Shown in pieces: positions 17,501-26,359 of a stretch of 64,000 nt of DNA. Origin of the DNA: JAFGRU01 sp016934985. GTDB taxonomy: Bacteria; Desulfobacterota; Desulfuromonadia; Desulfuromonadales; JAAYDE01. Position numbers and translations under genes: made by a program. The stretch is from positions 682,001 through 746,000 of the forward strand of contig CAXXJQ010000003.1 of NCBI GenBank assembly GCA_963665045.2, in the 5' to 3' direction. The notes under the pieces were generated by a model. The model saw only the letters and a program-made list of their open reading frames with translations, was not told the DNA's origin and searched no databases. Positions within the stretch are counted from its first letter, which is position 1; every line of letters starts with the position of its first letter.

Positions 17501-18042
17501 TTGGACTGATCGCTGAAAGTGAAGCTGCCCTCGAGGATGGCCGCATGCTGAATGACGAGACGTGGCGGTGGACTCTTTTCAGCAGGAGGAGGTTCTTTTG
17601 ATTTTGGCAGGCTGTCGGCCAGTTTCGCGAGGTTCAGATGTCCATCCGCACCTATTTCCAAAAACAGGGCAGGTCCTTCCAGGCGGATGTCGGCAAAAGT
17701 CCAGGCCCAGCGGAAAAGGCTGGAAAGTTCGAAGTCGACAAAGAGGCGTTGAAAGCGGGCAATGGGGCGGCCATCCTCTTCGGCAAGGGAAAAGTCTTTG
17801 GCTTCCAGGGTGAAAATAAACGGGTTGACGCGGACTTCGCGGACGGAGATGTGGCGTTTAAGCGTTTTCTGACCGAAATCGGTCATGAAATTGGTGACCA
17901 GACGGGGGGCGAGGAAAAACCCGAGCAGGGTATAAACCAATAGAATGCCAACGCCGATCAGGAACCAACGGTTGAGAAAAAACCTTTTCCAGGATCGGTT
18001 TTTTTTATCTCCGGGTTTCCTGCCCTCGGTTTTTTCCGCCAT
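14569..18042 (-). CDS. AsmA-like DUF748 envelope protein
   Basis: A 1157-residue protein with one N-terminal transmembrane segment (about residues 25-47). A long periplasmic part consists of repeating AsmA/DUF748 units (for example DIRLEGPALFLEIGADGHLNLAKL, and SDLSLIFPFAARVTDFKGGISNIS). Near the C-terminus a stretch resembles an OmpA-type domain (RPQLRLVVLGRFDPESDGLALRTERV). AsmA-family proteins are long beta-groove structures thought to carry lipids or support outer-membrane assembly. ATG 18042 follows GAGGAGG by six bases; the upstream TTG in frame overlaps that ribosome site and is rejected. Proline- and alanine-rich linkers (such as PPPAEKSPPP) separate the units. The exact lipid or partner cannot be told from sequence. 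Confidence 0.85.
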   Translation of the reverse strand: MAEKTEGRKPGDKKNRSWKRFFLNRWFLIGVGILLVYTLLGFFLAPRLVTNFMTDFGQKTLKRHISVREVRVNPFIFTLEAKDFSLAEEDGRPIARFQRLFVDFELSSLFRWAWTFADIRLEGPALFLEIGADGHLNLAKLADSLPKSKEPPPAEKSPPPRLVIQHAAILEGSFTFSDQSKATPAQETFTPLNLEFKEISTLPECKGPYTIRADLPGGGIIGWKGEVSLRPIFSEGQLSVTGFQLATAWQFAQDELRLKKPAGEVNLNTSYRFDYVENAPQLVLTNGQFELKGLTLTEKPSNQPLVNLETMAISGVGFDLKNQQVAIAEILLSNGKVAAAMNDKGILNWQTLVVPKKVSQEAPPPPAEAAPTAPPWHLKTAAVKIENIAASFVDASRAKPLALSVGGFNLGLAADAAVGSGKPEASLHDLRLKLTDVILASKGADNPLVKLDTLTLDDGTVDVGARSVKLAKIAVNGGENRITRDRQGQLQLAEALAPAEPGATPSPPADKKDLAEREGQSWSFHLDSFSVNGFKTLVEDHSFDSPVKYSFQDISAAVNKISNDPKIPIEFDAALKVAQGGDIQLNGQLGSTGDHAEANVKISAFNLTPLQPAVARFSTLALASGRVSATAKLKYEGKESGPQVRVDGSLRLNRLRINEAATKERAMEWKTLAVDDIRFSLAPDRLRIKRVRLLEPGAKVLISKDRSLNLAEAIKIPASDATEPPPSKGKKQKMFPVSIGSVRVEKGTVDFSDLSLIFPFAARVTDFKGGISNISSAPTSRSSVKFDGRVDQYGLATVEGNLSPFAPKDHTDIQVNFSNIAMQSFTPYSATFAGRKISSGVLNLNLGYKIENGQLSGENGVILERFTLGERVKSPDALSLPLDLAIALLTDSNGVIDLAVPVRGNIDDPEFSYGHIIWKAFFNIITNIVTSPFRALGGLFGGGEEQVDAIAFNPGSPQLLPPEQEKLKKVVQALEKRPQLRLVVLGRFDPESDGLALRTERVKRSLASEMGQELLPEEEPGPVDFNQAKTQRSLEKLLDQRSGKKAVDNFQVDYEKSTGKEVKRVNPALALLGVESKDTAFYQALFDELVKLEPLGEEPLRQLAQKRAEVIAQDLVTGAGLDEQRVAVGDAAAAEKASQKTVATRLQLDVLQPAPGQ

Positions 18043-18273
18043 TCGCAACCTCCTCAAAGCCGTTTCGGCAATGGCCGTAAAAATGAATTGTAAAAAAGCA
18101 ACCGTTCATCTTGCTGGAAGAAAGGCTTCTTTTTATGCTGCATGAAGCCGTTTCTCTGAACAGTTTCTTATTAAATTAATATCAGGTCAGAACTGGACAA
18201 TTCAAATGATTATTTTCTTAATTTTGTTAATGCCAGGTAACAGAATACGCTCCGGCACTGAAAGTCATTTCAG

Positions 18274-18294
18274 CTTCCCCCAGGCTGGGGGAAG
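18274..18294. terminator. Palindrome between DUF748 and mannosyltransferase genes
   Basis: A perfect inverted repeat (CTTCCCCCAG / CTGGGGGAAG with a one-base centre) lies in the spacer between 18043 and 18409. Without a T run it is only a possible terminator. Nothing else is seen in this spacer. Confidence 0.4.
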
Positions 18295-18409
18295 AAAGGG
18301 CACGGGTCAAATCCTGTTGGTTAATGTGCTTTCTCTGCCCTGTTTTCTGGTCCAGAGGTTTTTCTATTGCCAATTGTAGCAGAAAAGGGAGGGGAATCTA
18401 ATCCTGCGT

Positions 18410-19531
18410 TCAGAGGCGGCGGTCCCGGGCAATTTTTTCCAGCAGGCTGTCGTAGTGGGGAATCATCTCAGCCCAGTCGTAGCGGGCGACAAAGGAGCGG
18501 ATCTCCGGCCGGGTGATTTTCTTCAAATTGTCCAGCAGCTCTCTTAGGCGTTTGAGCAGATCAGGAAAATCGGCATAGAAGAAGCGAGGATGCTCGGCCT
18601 CGGGGATATGCTCCGGATAAGCCAGGCGCTTCGGCAGAAGAGGGTAGCAGTTGCAGTACATGGCCTGGACGACGCTGACGCCGAAAAAATCGTGGAGGGA
18701 ATGGACGGGCAGAATATCGGCCTGCCACAGCCATTCGGCATAATCGGCGAAGCTTTTGACGTAGCCGAACTGGACGATTTTGTCTCCCAGGTTGCGGCGG
18801 GCTTCGGCGAACAGGGGGGAAACTTCCCCGAAGGACTCGCCCAGGATCGCCACCTCGAAGGAATATCCTTCCTTCTGCAGCTGATACAGTGCCTTGAAAA
18901 ACTCTTCGGGATTTTTGTCGTATTCCCAGCGATGATTCCATAGGAGCAAAGGCGGCCCCGGCTTACTTCTTTTTGCAGGGCGATGGCGGTCGAGAACTTT
19001 GAGGTCAATTCCGAGAGGCAGGACCCGGCTTTTTTGGGTAATGGCGGGGAGGGTGCCTAACTCGTTGTAATCCGGGAAGGCGCTAAGAAATCCGGGCAGG
19101 GCTCGGTTATAGGATTCCAGGTGGTAGCGGGAATTGAAGAGGGCGGCATCTGCAGCCAGGGCGCTGGTGAAGTTGATGAATCCATAGTGGGCGTCCCGAT
19201 TCTGTTCCGGGTCGCGGTCATCGGGGGACCAGGGATAGGTGATCTGGTTTTCGTGAAAATAGACGGCCACCGGGAGGTGGGAGGTTTTTTGCCGGGTCAG
19301 CGCTAAAAAGGTTGTTAGATCGAGCATGTCGGTTGCCAACAGCAGGTCCGGCTCGAAGTTCTTCTCAAGATAGCGGCGCGCCAGAGTTATGGCGGCACCA
19401 TGCATGCGCCATTTCCAATGCCGGCCGTTAAGGGCCAGCACTTCAATATCGTGACGGCTTTGGCGGGCCAGTTCATCGGCCCAGGCTTTATGAGAACCGG
19501 TGTAAAATGGTTCGAGGAGGGCGATTTTCAT
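18410..19531 (-). CDS. tRNA-queuosine alpha-mannosyltransferase homologue (QTMAN/GTDC1, DUF3524)
   Basis: The 373-residue cytoplasmic protein is a GT-B glycosyltransferase. Its N-terminal domain carries the pattern of the DUF3524/GTDC1 family: LLEPFYTGSHKAWAD, LNGRHWKWRMHGAA, LLATDMLDLTTFLAL, and VAVYFHENQITYPW with a nearby RDAHYGFINF. A GT4-type C-terminal domain follows (LLWNHRWEYDKNPEEFFKAL, FGYVKSFADYAEWLWQADILPVHS, FFGVSVVQAMYCNCYPLLP). In animals this family adds mannose to queuosine at the wobble base of tRNA-Asp. For the bacterial homologue the same reaction is inferred, not shown. It stands alone on the minus strand; no queuosine biosynthesis gene is in the window. A general mannosyltransferase acting on another acceptor is the alternative. 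Confidence 0.8.
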   Translation of the reverse strand: MKIALLEPFYTGSHKAWADELARQSRHDIEVLALNGRHWKWRMHGAAITLARRYLEKNFEPDLLLATDMLDLTTFLALTRQKTSHLPVAVYFHENQITYPWSPDDRDPEQNRDAHYGFINFTSALAADAALFNSRYHLESYNRALPGFLSAFPDYNELGTLPAITQKSRVLPLGIDLKVLDRHRPAKRSKPGPPLLLWNHRWEYDKNPEEFFKALYQLQKEGYSFEVAILGESFGEVSPLFAEARRNLGDKIVQFGYVKSFADYAEWLWQADILPVHSLHDFFGVSVVQAMYCNCYPLLPKRLAYPEHIPEAEHPRFFYADFPDLLKRLRELLDNLKKITRPEIRSFVARYDWAEMIPHYDSLLEKIARDRRL

Positions 19532-19634
19532 TGTTGAAGAGACTCTCGGCAGAGGTTTTTAAGGGATTTATAGCACATTTGTCACCTCAGGAAAAATTTC
19601 TCTGGGAAGTGTGAACCATTTGGAAAAAATAAAG

Positions 19635-19775
19635 TAATTATTCAGCTTGTCGGCACAATGCCTGGCATCGCCCATTCCAAGAGCCGCGTGAACCCATCCA
19701 TGGGGCTTAGCTGCCGCCATCCGGGCAACAGATGCCCTTTCCATGGGCGACGCGAGTCCTTGTGCTGAATAGTTA
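19635..19775. repeat. Intergenic MITE-like repeat, copy A
   Basis: Bounded by an imperfect terminal inverted repeat (TTATTCAGC...CACAA and TTGTGCTGAATAGTTA). It contains internal arms (GCATCGCCCATT and ATGGGCGACGC) that can fold together, and the conserved core CATGGGGCTTAGCTGCCGCC. Other copies lie at 30755-30890 and 35428-35571, with a divergent copy at 26360-26490. Confidence 0.85.
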
Positions 19776-19937
19776 CAAAATAAAAAGGTTGAAACGATTA
19801 TGGTCAGAAGGGAATACTCCTTTCAACTTCCGGAGAAAAAAATTGATATGTCGGCTTGGTTCCGTTTGTTCCCCCCGCCTTTACAAATAAAAGGCGATTG
19901 GTAGCATTGAGTTATAAACCGACAAAGGAGGGCAACC

Positions 19938-20156
19938 ATGAGTTACGATAAAACGAGAACCTATAAAAAAATTGAAATCATCGGTACCTCGAAGAAAAGT
20001 TTTGAAGATGCCGTTCAGGCAGGAATCAGCAAAGCCAGCCAGACCCTGGACAAGCTTTCGTGGTTTGAGGTTGAGGAAATGCACGGGCATATCGGGGAAA
20101 ATGGGAAAATTGACGAGTATCAGGTGCTCATGAAGGTGTCATTTGAGTTGAAATAG
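19938..20156 (+). CDS. Dodecin family flavin-binding protein
   Basis: The 72-residue product matches dodecin in length and pattern: YKKIEIIGTSKKSFEDAVQAGISKAS, then TLDKLSWFEVEEMHGHI, then the final strand YQVLMKVSFELK. Dodecins assemble as 12-mers in the cytoplasm and sequester flavins between Trp residues (here Trp42 in KLSWFEV). A strong AAGGAGG ribosome site lies 6 bases before ATG 19938. It stands alone with repeat copy A upstream; the flavin or coenzyme-A role is inferred from the family. Confidence 0.92.
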   Translation: MSYDKTRTYKKIEIIGTSKKSFEDAVQAGISKASQTLDKLSWFEVEEMHGHIGENGKIDEYQVLMKVSFELK

Positions 20157-20505
20157 GATGCTTCTTATATATTACAATTAGTTCATCCTTAACTCATTTT
20201 TAAAAATCAGAAAAATAGAAATTTGTTTTATGATGAATTGCCTTGGTTAGGGATGATCCGTCGTTTATTGCCATGGATTTGCAGGACCAATAAAAATGGA
20301 AACTGGTGCCTCAATGGTGAAAGTTGGGCGCCATGACTGGATTAATGCGGTCTTTCTTACCTCCCTTGCTGTTTCACGATTTCCTTTCTGCCTTTTCCGA
20401 CCTAAAATGACATAGATTCGATTTTCTGCATCGAGATGATTTTGTTAAGGAACCATAGGGGATGGTTTTCATGGAACATATTTATTGGGTTGGAGCAAAA
20501 AGCAG
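20157..20505. other. Intergenic spacer, nothing recognised
   Basis: About 350 AT-rich bases without a convincing reading frame, hairpin or repeat. It presumably contains the ttcA promoter. Confidence 0.5.
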
Positions 20506-21252
20506 ATGAGTCTTTCTGCGAGCAACAGAATCAGAAAACTTGCCGGCAAAGCGATTGGCGACTTTGGCCTTATTGACGATGGGGACCACATTGCCGTCGG
20601 CATCTCGGGCGGCAAGGACTCCATGGCTTTGATGCGTGTTCTTGAAAAACTGCGGCAGCGGGCTCCGGTGTCCTACCGGCTGATCGGCGTGACCATCGAT
20701 CCCGGTTTCCCGGGTTTCCCGGCAGCGGCCATCGGTGATTATTTCAGTCGGCAGGGAATGCCTTTCCATTGTGAAAAAACCGTCATCAACGAGATTCTGG
20801 CCGAAAAGCGCCGGCGGGAATCCTCCTGGTGCTCCTTTTGCGCACGGCTGCGGCGTGGTATTCTTTATACCGTAGCGCAAAGGCTGGGCTGCAACAAGAT
20901 TGCTCTAGGCCATCATCTTGATGACTTTATCGAAACCCTGTTGCTGAACCAGTTCTATTCCGGCACCATTGCCGCCATGAGCCCCAAACTTCTGGCGGAT
21001 AACGGCATCCAGACGGTGATCCGGCCTCTCGCCTACGTGGAGGAAAGAGCTGTTGAAGAGTTTGTCAGGGAAGAGGACATCCCGGTTTTTGAATCGTCCT
21101 GTCCGGCTCTTGAAAATAAGGACCGCAAGCGCCAGCGGACCAAAGAACTGATTGCCAACCTGGAAGCTGAAATCCCTCAGCTTAAAAGGAGCCTGCGCAA
21201 TGCCCTGGGCAATGTTCAGCCCCGTCATCTCTGGGATTTGCGTCTGAAATAG
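20506..21252 (+). CDS. ttcA: tRNA 2-thiocytidine(32) synthetase TtcA
   Basis: A 248-residue cytoplasmic ATP pyrophosphatase. The PP-loop SGGKDS lies at about residues 38-43, and a Cys-x2-Cys pair (SSWCSFCARLRRG, about 111-121) supplies iron-sulfur ligands; the GHHLDDFIETLLLN motif follows. TtcA adenylates cytidine 32 of certain tRNAs and replaces its oxygen with sulfur, using a [4Fe-4S] cluster. ATG 20506 fits the family N-terminus; an upstream TTG at 20485 would add seven residues. The only nearby ribosome site is a GGAG about 12 bases upstream. The next gene begins about 100 bases downstream after a fragment of the intergenic repeat (21253-21304). Confidence 0.88.
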   Translation: MSLSASNRIRKLAGKAIGDFGLIDDGDHIAVGISGGKDSMALMRVLEKLRQRAPVSYRLIGVTIDPGFPGFPAAAIGDYFSRQGMPFHCEKTVINEILAEKRRRESSWCSFCARLRRGILYTVAQRLGCNKIALGHHLDDFIETLLLNQFYSGTIAAMSPKLLADNGIQTVIRPLAYVEERAVEEFVREEDIPVFESSCPALENKDRKRQRTKELIANLEAEIPQLKRSLRNALGNVQPRHLWDLRLK

Positions 21253-21304
21253 TAAACCATTCGTTGCCTGGGGGAGGTGCGAAGCCTTTGTGCTGAACAG
21301 TAAA
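21253..21304. repeat. Fragment of the MITE-like intergenic repeat
   Basis: The sequence ending CCTTTGTGCTGAACAGTAAATA matches the right end of copies A, C and D; the rest of the element is missing. Confidence 0.55.
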
Positions 21305-21354
21305 TAATCGTTTTTCCAGGTTTCTGTGGAGAGTGTTTGAGGTCGGGAGGCCCC

Positions 21355-22107
21355 ATGACGGAAGATGATTGCGGACATAATATTGACCTTGCCAGCCGGG
21401 TTCAGACTTCTGTTTCCCAGAGCTCTCCAGTTTGCACCTGGTGCTGCATGGGGGTCAAAAAACCGTATGGCCAGAGGGCTCGGGGGAGATTACTTCGATT
21501 CACACCATGCCCGACGGTTGTCAGTTGATCATGATCGGGGATGTCACCGGTCACGGCCTGGAGGGCTTCGGTGGTGATGTCCCTCCTCTACGGGTTTCTC
21601 CATCGGGCCAGCCTCAATCAATGTCAGCCCGTCAAGGTTGTTACCGACATCAACGGCTTTCTGGAAGACTTTGCCGGCCGTTCCAAGGAGCTGGACCACT
21701 TATTTTCCACGACCTTTTTCTGCGGGATCATTCATCCCGAAACCCTGCTCATGCGTTATGTTAATGCCGGTCAGGTGCCGCCCATGGTGCGGCGTAAAGA
21801 TGATATCCTGGATTTGGGAGCCACAGCTCCTCCCCTCGGTTTTTTCCCCTCTCCTGACATCAGCATGGCAACTTTCCAATTTGAAAAAATGGACCGCCTT
21901 CTTCTTTTTACCGATGGTGTTACCGAAACCTTTGATCAGGAGGGAAGGCTCTTCGGTCCGGAACGGCTCAAAAAGTTTTTGCTGCGTGATGATTTGGATC
22001 ATATCAGCTTCCTCGACCATCTATTTGAAGAATTAACCGAGTTCAGCGGCAATGCCTCTCAAAAGGATGATTGCACGGCCATCTGCATTGATTTCCATGG
22101 CCTGTGA
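21355..22107 (+). pseudogene. PP2C-type (RsbU/SpoIIE) serine phosphatase, frameshifted
   Basis: The expected domain can be followed only by changing frame three times. Frame 1 gives LASRVQTS, frame 2 gives LFPRALQFAPG and GGDYFD, frame 3 gives IHTMPDGCQLIMIGDVTGHGLEG, and frame 1 again gives SVVMSLLYGFLHRA through DDCTAICIDF. The metal-binding aspartates of the family (GGDYFD, GDVTGHG, FTDGVTE, KDDCT) are all present. The last shift sits at GGG 21563-21565 and the first near 21410. The phosphatase would act on a phosphorylated anti-sigma-antagonist or similar partner. ATG 21355 has a GGGAGG ribosome site. Either the gene is dead or the sequence contains base-count errors; neighbours show the same problem. 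Confidence 0.75.
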
Positions 22108-22204
22108 AAAACCTGTGTTCCAACCGGCCGGAAACATCACCTTTCTGTTGTCTGAAAAATATTTAAAATCAATATGTTAAGGTGCCTTTTGGGGCGCTTT
22201 CCAT

Positions 22205-22233
22205 TTGACACAAAAAGATACTTTGTGTTAGAA
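22205..22233 (+). promoter_or_regulatory. Probable promoter of the MarR gene
   Basis: TTGACA at 22205-22210, a 17-base spacer and a weak -10 TTAGAA at 22228-22233. The -10 overlaps the palindromic operator at 22231. Confidence 0.5.
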
Positions 22234-22254
22234 ACATTCGTACACGAATGTTTC
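22231..22254. promoter_or_regulatory. Perfect palindromic operator upstream of MarR/proVWX
   Basis: Two exact 11-base arms, GAAACATTCGT and ACGAATGTTTC, separated by AC. The site lies 19 bases before the MarR start and overlaps the predicted -10, as expected for autorepression by a dimeric MarR regulator. Confidence 0.75.
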
Positions 22255-22272
22255 TCAAAGGAAAACAGTTTT

Positions 22273-22852
22273 ATGAGAAAAACAAAAGGTTTTGAGGACG
22301 GTAAGGAAAATCCTGAAAAGAAAGAAGCTTCATCGACGCCAAGGGATGTTTTTTCCGAAGGAACGGCAATGATTCCAAAAAACAGTTACGAGTTACGGAT
22401 CATCCAATCCCTGCGTCGTATCATTCGTGCCATTGAAATTCACTCCCGCAAGCTGGCACAGAAACATCAGATCACCGGCCCCTCAACTCGGTTGTCTGCT
22501 GGCCTTGCTTGAGGAAGGGCCGTTGCTGGGGACCCATTTGGCTAAAAAAGTCTATCTCAGCCCCAGCACCGTGGTCGGCATTATCGACCGGTTGGAGGAA
22601 AAGGGGCTGGTGGCCCGGGAGCGCAGCCCCAGCGATCGTCGCCAGGTCCAGGTTTCCATTTCCGAAGCCGGCCGTCAGATTGCAGCCAATGCCCCCTCAC
22701 CCCTTCAGGATCGACTATCCGAGGCATTGAAGAATCTGCCTGAGCTGGAGCAGGTCTCCATTACCCTGGCTCTCGAAAAGGTCGTTGATCTCATGGAGGC
22801 GGGTCGCATAGACGCATCCCCGGTTTTGGAAACCGGTCCTATCGGTTTGTAA
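22273..22852 (+). pseudogene. MarR-family regulator of the betaine operon, one frameshift
   Basis: ATG 22273 opens a frame with a 38-residue charged leader and then the first helices (YELRIIQSLRRIIRAIEIHSRKLAQKHQITGP). The frame must shift at CCCC 22479-22482, where removing one C restores QLGCLLALLEEG. The rest is a standard winged helix: THLAKKVYLSPSTVVGIIDRLEEKGLVARERSPSDRRQVQVSISEAG. MarR dimers bind palindromes, and a perfect one lies upstream. It precedes proVWX in the same orientation, so a role in osmotic control of betaine uptake is likely. The single homopolymer shift suggests a sequencing error rather than real loss. Confidence 0.75.
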
Positions 22853-23059
22853 ATTTTTACCAAGTTTGGCAAAGCTTCGCCAGGTGCCTTTTTCAAGCAA
22901 CTGGACAGGGGATCCTTTTGCCAAGGAGGGAGGTTTTTTTATTTCAGAGGTTTTCGGGGAAAAGGATAACCATGTGGCGCAACAAGTGCCATCCCAGGAC
23001 AAAAACTCAGATCTTGGATATCCAATGTCCCATATTCGATGTATGAGAAAAGGAAGAAA

Positions 23060-24330
23060 ATGAGCGAAAAAAGCAGGATAAAAGTCGAAAATCTTTATAA
23101 AATTTTTGGGCCAAACCCCCAAAAAGCCTTCCCGCTAATCGAAAAGGGTCTTGAACGTTCAGATATTCTGGCAAAGACCGGCAATGTCGTTGCTGTCCGC
23201 GGGGTCAGTTTCGATATTAAGGAAAAAGAAACCTTTGTGATCATGGGGCTTTCCGGCAGCGGCAAATCAACCCTGATCAGATGTCTGAACCGCCTGATAA
23301 AAGCAACCAGGGGGGCAATCTATATTGACGGCAAAGATATCCTCAAGATGGACAAAGAAGAGTTGAGGCAGGTCCGCCGTTATACCATGTCCATGGTCTT
23401 TCAGCATTTTGGTCTTCTGCCCCACCGCAATATTGTCGATAACGTGGAGTATGGCCTTGAACTCGGGGGCATGAATAAGAAAGAACGTCTTGAAAAAGCC
23501 TTGTCGGCCATTGAACTGGTAGGCTTGAAAGGTTATGAGAACAGTTTTCCCCACGAGTTGTCCGGCGGGATGCAGCAAAGGGTCGGTCTGGCGCGGGCCC
23601 TGGCCAACGACCCTGAAGTATTGCTCATGGATGAAGCGTTCAGTGCTTTGGATCCCCTTATCCGGGCTCAGATGCAGGACGAGCTTCTCGAACTGCAGGC
23701 AAAAATGCATAAGACCATCGTTTTTATTACGCACGATCTGGATGAGGCACTGAAACTGGGAGACCGGATTCTTATCCTGGGCCCCGATGGAACAGCCCGC
23801 CAGTTGGGAACTCCTGAAGAAATACTCTCTAATCCAGCGGATGACTACGTTGCCAGGTTCGTTGAAAAGGTGGATAAGACCAAGGTCATTACCGTGGCTT
23901 CCCTGATGCGCAAAGCACCGGTCATAACGATTCCCCGTGAGGGCCGGGGGCTGCCAGCCGGGCCATGGAAAACAACAAAACATCCAGCATCTATGTGGTT
24001 GATTCCGATCGCCATTTAAAAGGATTGGTGCGCATCGACGACACGGTCAAGCTTTACCGAAAGAAAGAGCGCGACCTGGAGCCGGTGCTGGTCAAGGATT
24101 TTTATTCGGCATACGAGGATACGCCTATTGCCGACCTGTTGGGTGTGGCCCTGACAGCCAAATATCCCATTGCGGTTATCGACAAGGATTTCCGGTATAA
24201 AGGTCTTGTTGACCGGGCCACCATCATCAATGAAGTACAGGAAGATGCCGAGAATCTCGAATCGCCGATGCATTTCACCCAAATGGAAGAGAGCATCTCC
24301 AGCAAAACACCGGGAAACGGCCTCACATGA
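23060..24330 (+). pseudogene. proV: Glycine betaine/proline ABC transporter ATPase ProV, one frameshift
   Basis: ATG 23060 follows AAGGAAG. The ATPase domain is complete: Walker A GLSGSGKS, Q-loop VFQHFGLLPHRN, signature ELSGGMQQRVGLARAL, Walker B VLLMDEAFSALD and the switch His in ITHDLDEA. The C-terminal CBS pair (SSIYVVDSDRHLKGLV..., PIAVIDKDFRYKGLVDRATI) is in another frame; adding one G to the run at 23946-23950 joins them. ProV powers betaine import at the inner membrane, and its CBS domains sense ionic strength. The total length of about 420 residues is normal for the family. It is first in a proV-proW-proX set. Confidence 0.85.
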
Positions 24331-24364
24331 AGAAGCTGAAGCATCAGGAGAATAAATATGGATA

Positions 24365-25204
24365 GTGTCTCTTTACATAAAATATTTCGATATCGGCGGG
24401 GTTTTCGAGGCTATCATCGAATGGCTGACTCTCAACCTGGATGCCTTTTTTGATTTTATCACGCAAGGGATCAATGGCCTCCTCAATGGTTTTTACCATG
24501 CTCTGGTCTTCCCGCACCCATTTATCATGATGGTTCTTTTCGCGGTGCTGGCATGGTGGATTGCCAAAAAAGGTGTGGGCATCTTCACGCTTGCCGGTTT
24601 TTTCCTGATCTACGCCATGAACCTGTGGGATGCCACCATGGAAACCCTGGCCCTTGTAATTACCTCGGTAGTAATCGCCCTTGTCATCTCCATACCGATC
24701 GGCATCTGGGCATCGAAAAGCGATGCCGCAGAACAGATTATTCGTGCGATCTTGGATTTCATGCAGACACTTCCGGCCTTCGTCTACCTCATACCGGCCG
24801 TTCTGTTTTTCCAGTTGGGGCCCGTTCCCGGCGTGGTTGCCACCCTGATTTTTTCCATGCCGCCCTCAGTTCGGCTGACAAGCCTTGGAATTCGGCAGGT
24901 TCCCAAGGAAATCAAGGAGGCCTCCCGGTCATTCGGTGCCACCAATTGGCAAATGCTTATAAAAGCGGAATTGCCGGTTGCCATGCCGACAATCATGGCC
25001 GGGGTCAACCAGACAATTATGCTGGCCCTTTCAATGGTTGTCATTGCCGGAATGATTGGCGCCGGTGGCCTTGGCAACGAGGTACTCAAAGGGATTACCC
25101 AGCTTAAGATCGACCTCGGTTTCGAAAGCGGTATCGCTATCGTTATTCTTGCTATTTTTCTGGACCGCGTTACCCAGGCACTGGGTGCCAACCGGAAAGC
25201 CTGA
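24365..25204 (+). CDS. proW: Glycine betaine ABC transporter permease ProW
   Basis: The 279-residue inner-membrane protein has about six transmembrane segments. It carries the permease EAA loop (IKEASRSFGATNWQMLIKAELPVAMPTIMAG, about residues 180-210) that docks on ProV. The frame shown begins at GTG 24365, but the ribosome site AGGAG is better placed for ATG 24358, which is in another frame. Dropping one T from TTT 24385-24387 would give MDSVSLHKIFDIGGVFEA, a more typical start. The true start is therefore probably 24358 with a base-count error. With ProV and ProX it forms an osmoprotectant importer. Confidence 0.85.
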   Translation: MSLYIKYFDIGGVFEAIIEWLTLNLDAFFDFITQGINGLLNGFYHALVFPHPFIMMVLFAVLAWWIAKKGVGIFTLAGFFLIYAMNLWDATMETLALVITSVVIALVISIPIGIWASKSDAAEQIIRAILDFMQTLPAFVYLIPAVLFFQLGPVPGVVATLIFSMPPSVRLTSLGIRQVPKEIKEASRSFGATNWQMLIKAELPVAMPTIMAGVNQTIMLALSMVVIAGMIGAGGLGNEVLKGITQLKIDLGFESGIAIVILAIFLDRVTQALGANRKA

Positions 25205-25352
25205 ATCATGAAAACTTTTGCAGCGAACGCCATTTGCAAAGCCATTGTAAGCCGTGCTCGTTAAAAAAGCATCATGAAAAACCCGGGAAAAAATCGTGTG
25301 ATGGATTTCATAAAGTAACACCCACCTGTAAATTCTGCCTAAGGAGGAAAAG

Positions 25353-26249
25353 ATGAAAACAGTAAGGAAAGTGTCTCGTTGTTACTTCGGCCCTGTTTTT
25401 GGGCCTGAAGCTCCCTGGTTCTCGTCGGTTGCCAGAAGAAGGAGGAGTCGTCAAAAGCCGCCAAAGCACCCCCGAAAACGGCCAAACTTGTTTATGTTAA
25501 CTGGGCCGAAGGCGTCGCTTACACTCACCTGGCCAAGGTTGTGCTTGAAGATCAGATGGGCTACCAGGTAAAAATTACGGCTGCCGATGTCGCCCCAGCC
25601 TACACCTCTATTGCGCAGGGGGATATGGATGCCTTCATGGAAACCTGGCTGCCGGTCCTGCATAAGGACTATGTCGAAAAATACCAGAAAGACATTATCG
25701 ACCTCGGCCATGTTTATGAAGGTACCCAGAGCGGTCTGGTTGCCCCTGCTTGACCTGGCAGTCGACAAGATTTCCGAGCTGGACAGCATCAAGGATGATC
25801 TTAACGGCCATATTACCGGCATTGATGCGGGAGCCGGTATTATGAAAACGACCGAAGAAGTCATCAAAAAGTACAATCTTGATATAAAGCTGATGGCTTC
25901 CAGCGGCCCTGCCATGACCGCCGCCCTGAAAGACGCCGTCGCCAAAAAGAAAGCCATTGTCGTGACCGGTTGGCGGCCGCACTGGATGTTCGGTAAATGG
26001 GACCTCAAATTCCTGGAACAGGATCCTGACAAACAGGTCTGGGGCACGGGCAACATTCACATTATGGGCCGCAAGGATCTGAAAACGGACAAACCCGAAC
26101 TGGCCCAGTTTCTTTCCAATATGTTCCTGACCGATCCCGAACTCAGCAGCCTGATGGTCGCAATTGCCGACTCGGATGCTGACATTGAGACCGTGGCAAG
26201 GAAATGGATGAAAGAAAATATGGGATGTTGTGAAAAAGTGGATTCCTAA
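25353..26249 (+). pseudogene. proX: Glycine betaine-binding lipoprotein ProX, several frameshifts
   Basis: ATG 25353 follows a perfect TAAGGAGG. The frame changes at least twice within the first 75 bases: a lipobox LVLVGC is visible in another frame near 25418-25435. The mature protein then runs KLVYVNWAEGVAYTHLAKVVLEDQMGYQ to SGLVAPA. A further shift near 25745-25755 is needed to continue with DKISELDSIKDDLNGHITGIDAGAGIM through to the C-terminus. The type II betaine-binding fold is otherwise complete. The lipid anchor means it sits on the periplasmic face of the inner membrane and feeds ProW. A terminator follows. Confidence 0.8.
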
Positions 26250-26295
26250 AAAAGTAAAATTATTGTTGGTCCGGCTCATGAGTATACGGGCTAAG

Positions 26296-26337
26296 AAAAA
26301 AGAACGGGGAGCGGTAACGCTCCCCGTTCTTTTTTTC
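26296..26337 (+). terminator. Terminator of the proVWX operon
   Basis: Hairpin AGAACGGGGAGC / GCTCCCCGTTCT with a 6-base loop and a run of T, 46 bases after the proX stop. Confidence 0.93.
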
Positions 26338-26359
26338 CACGCAATCTGACTTGCAGTGC

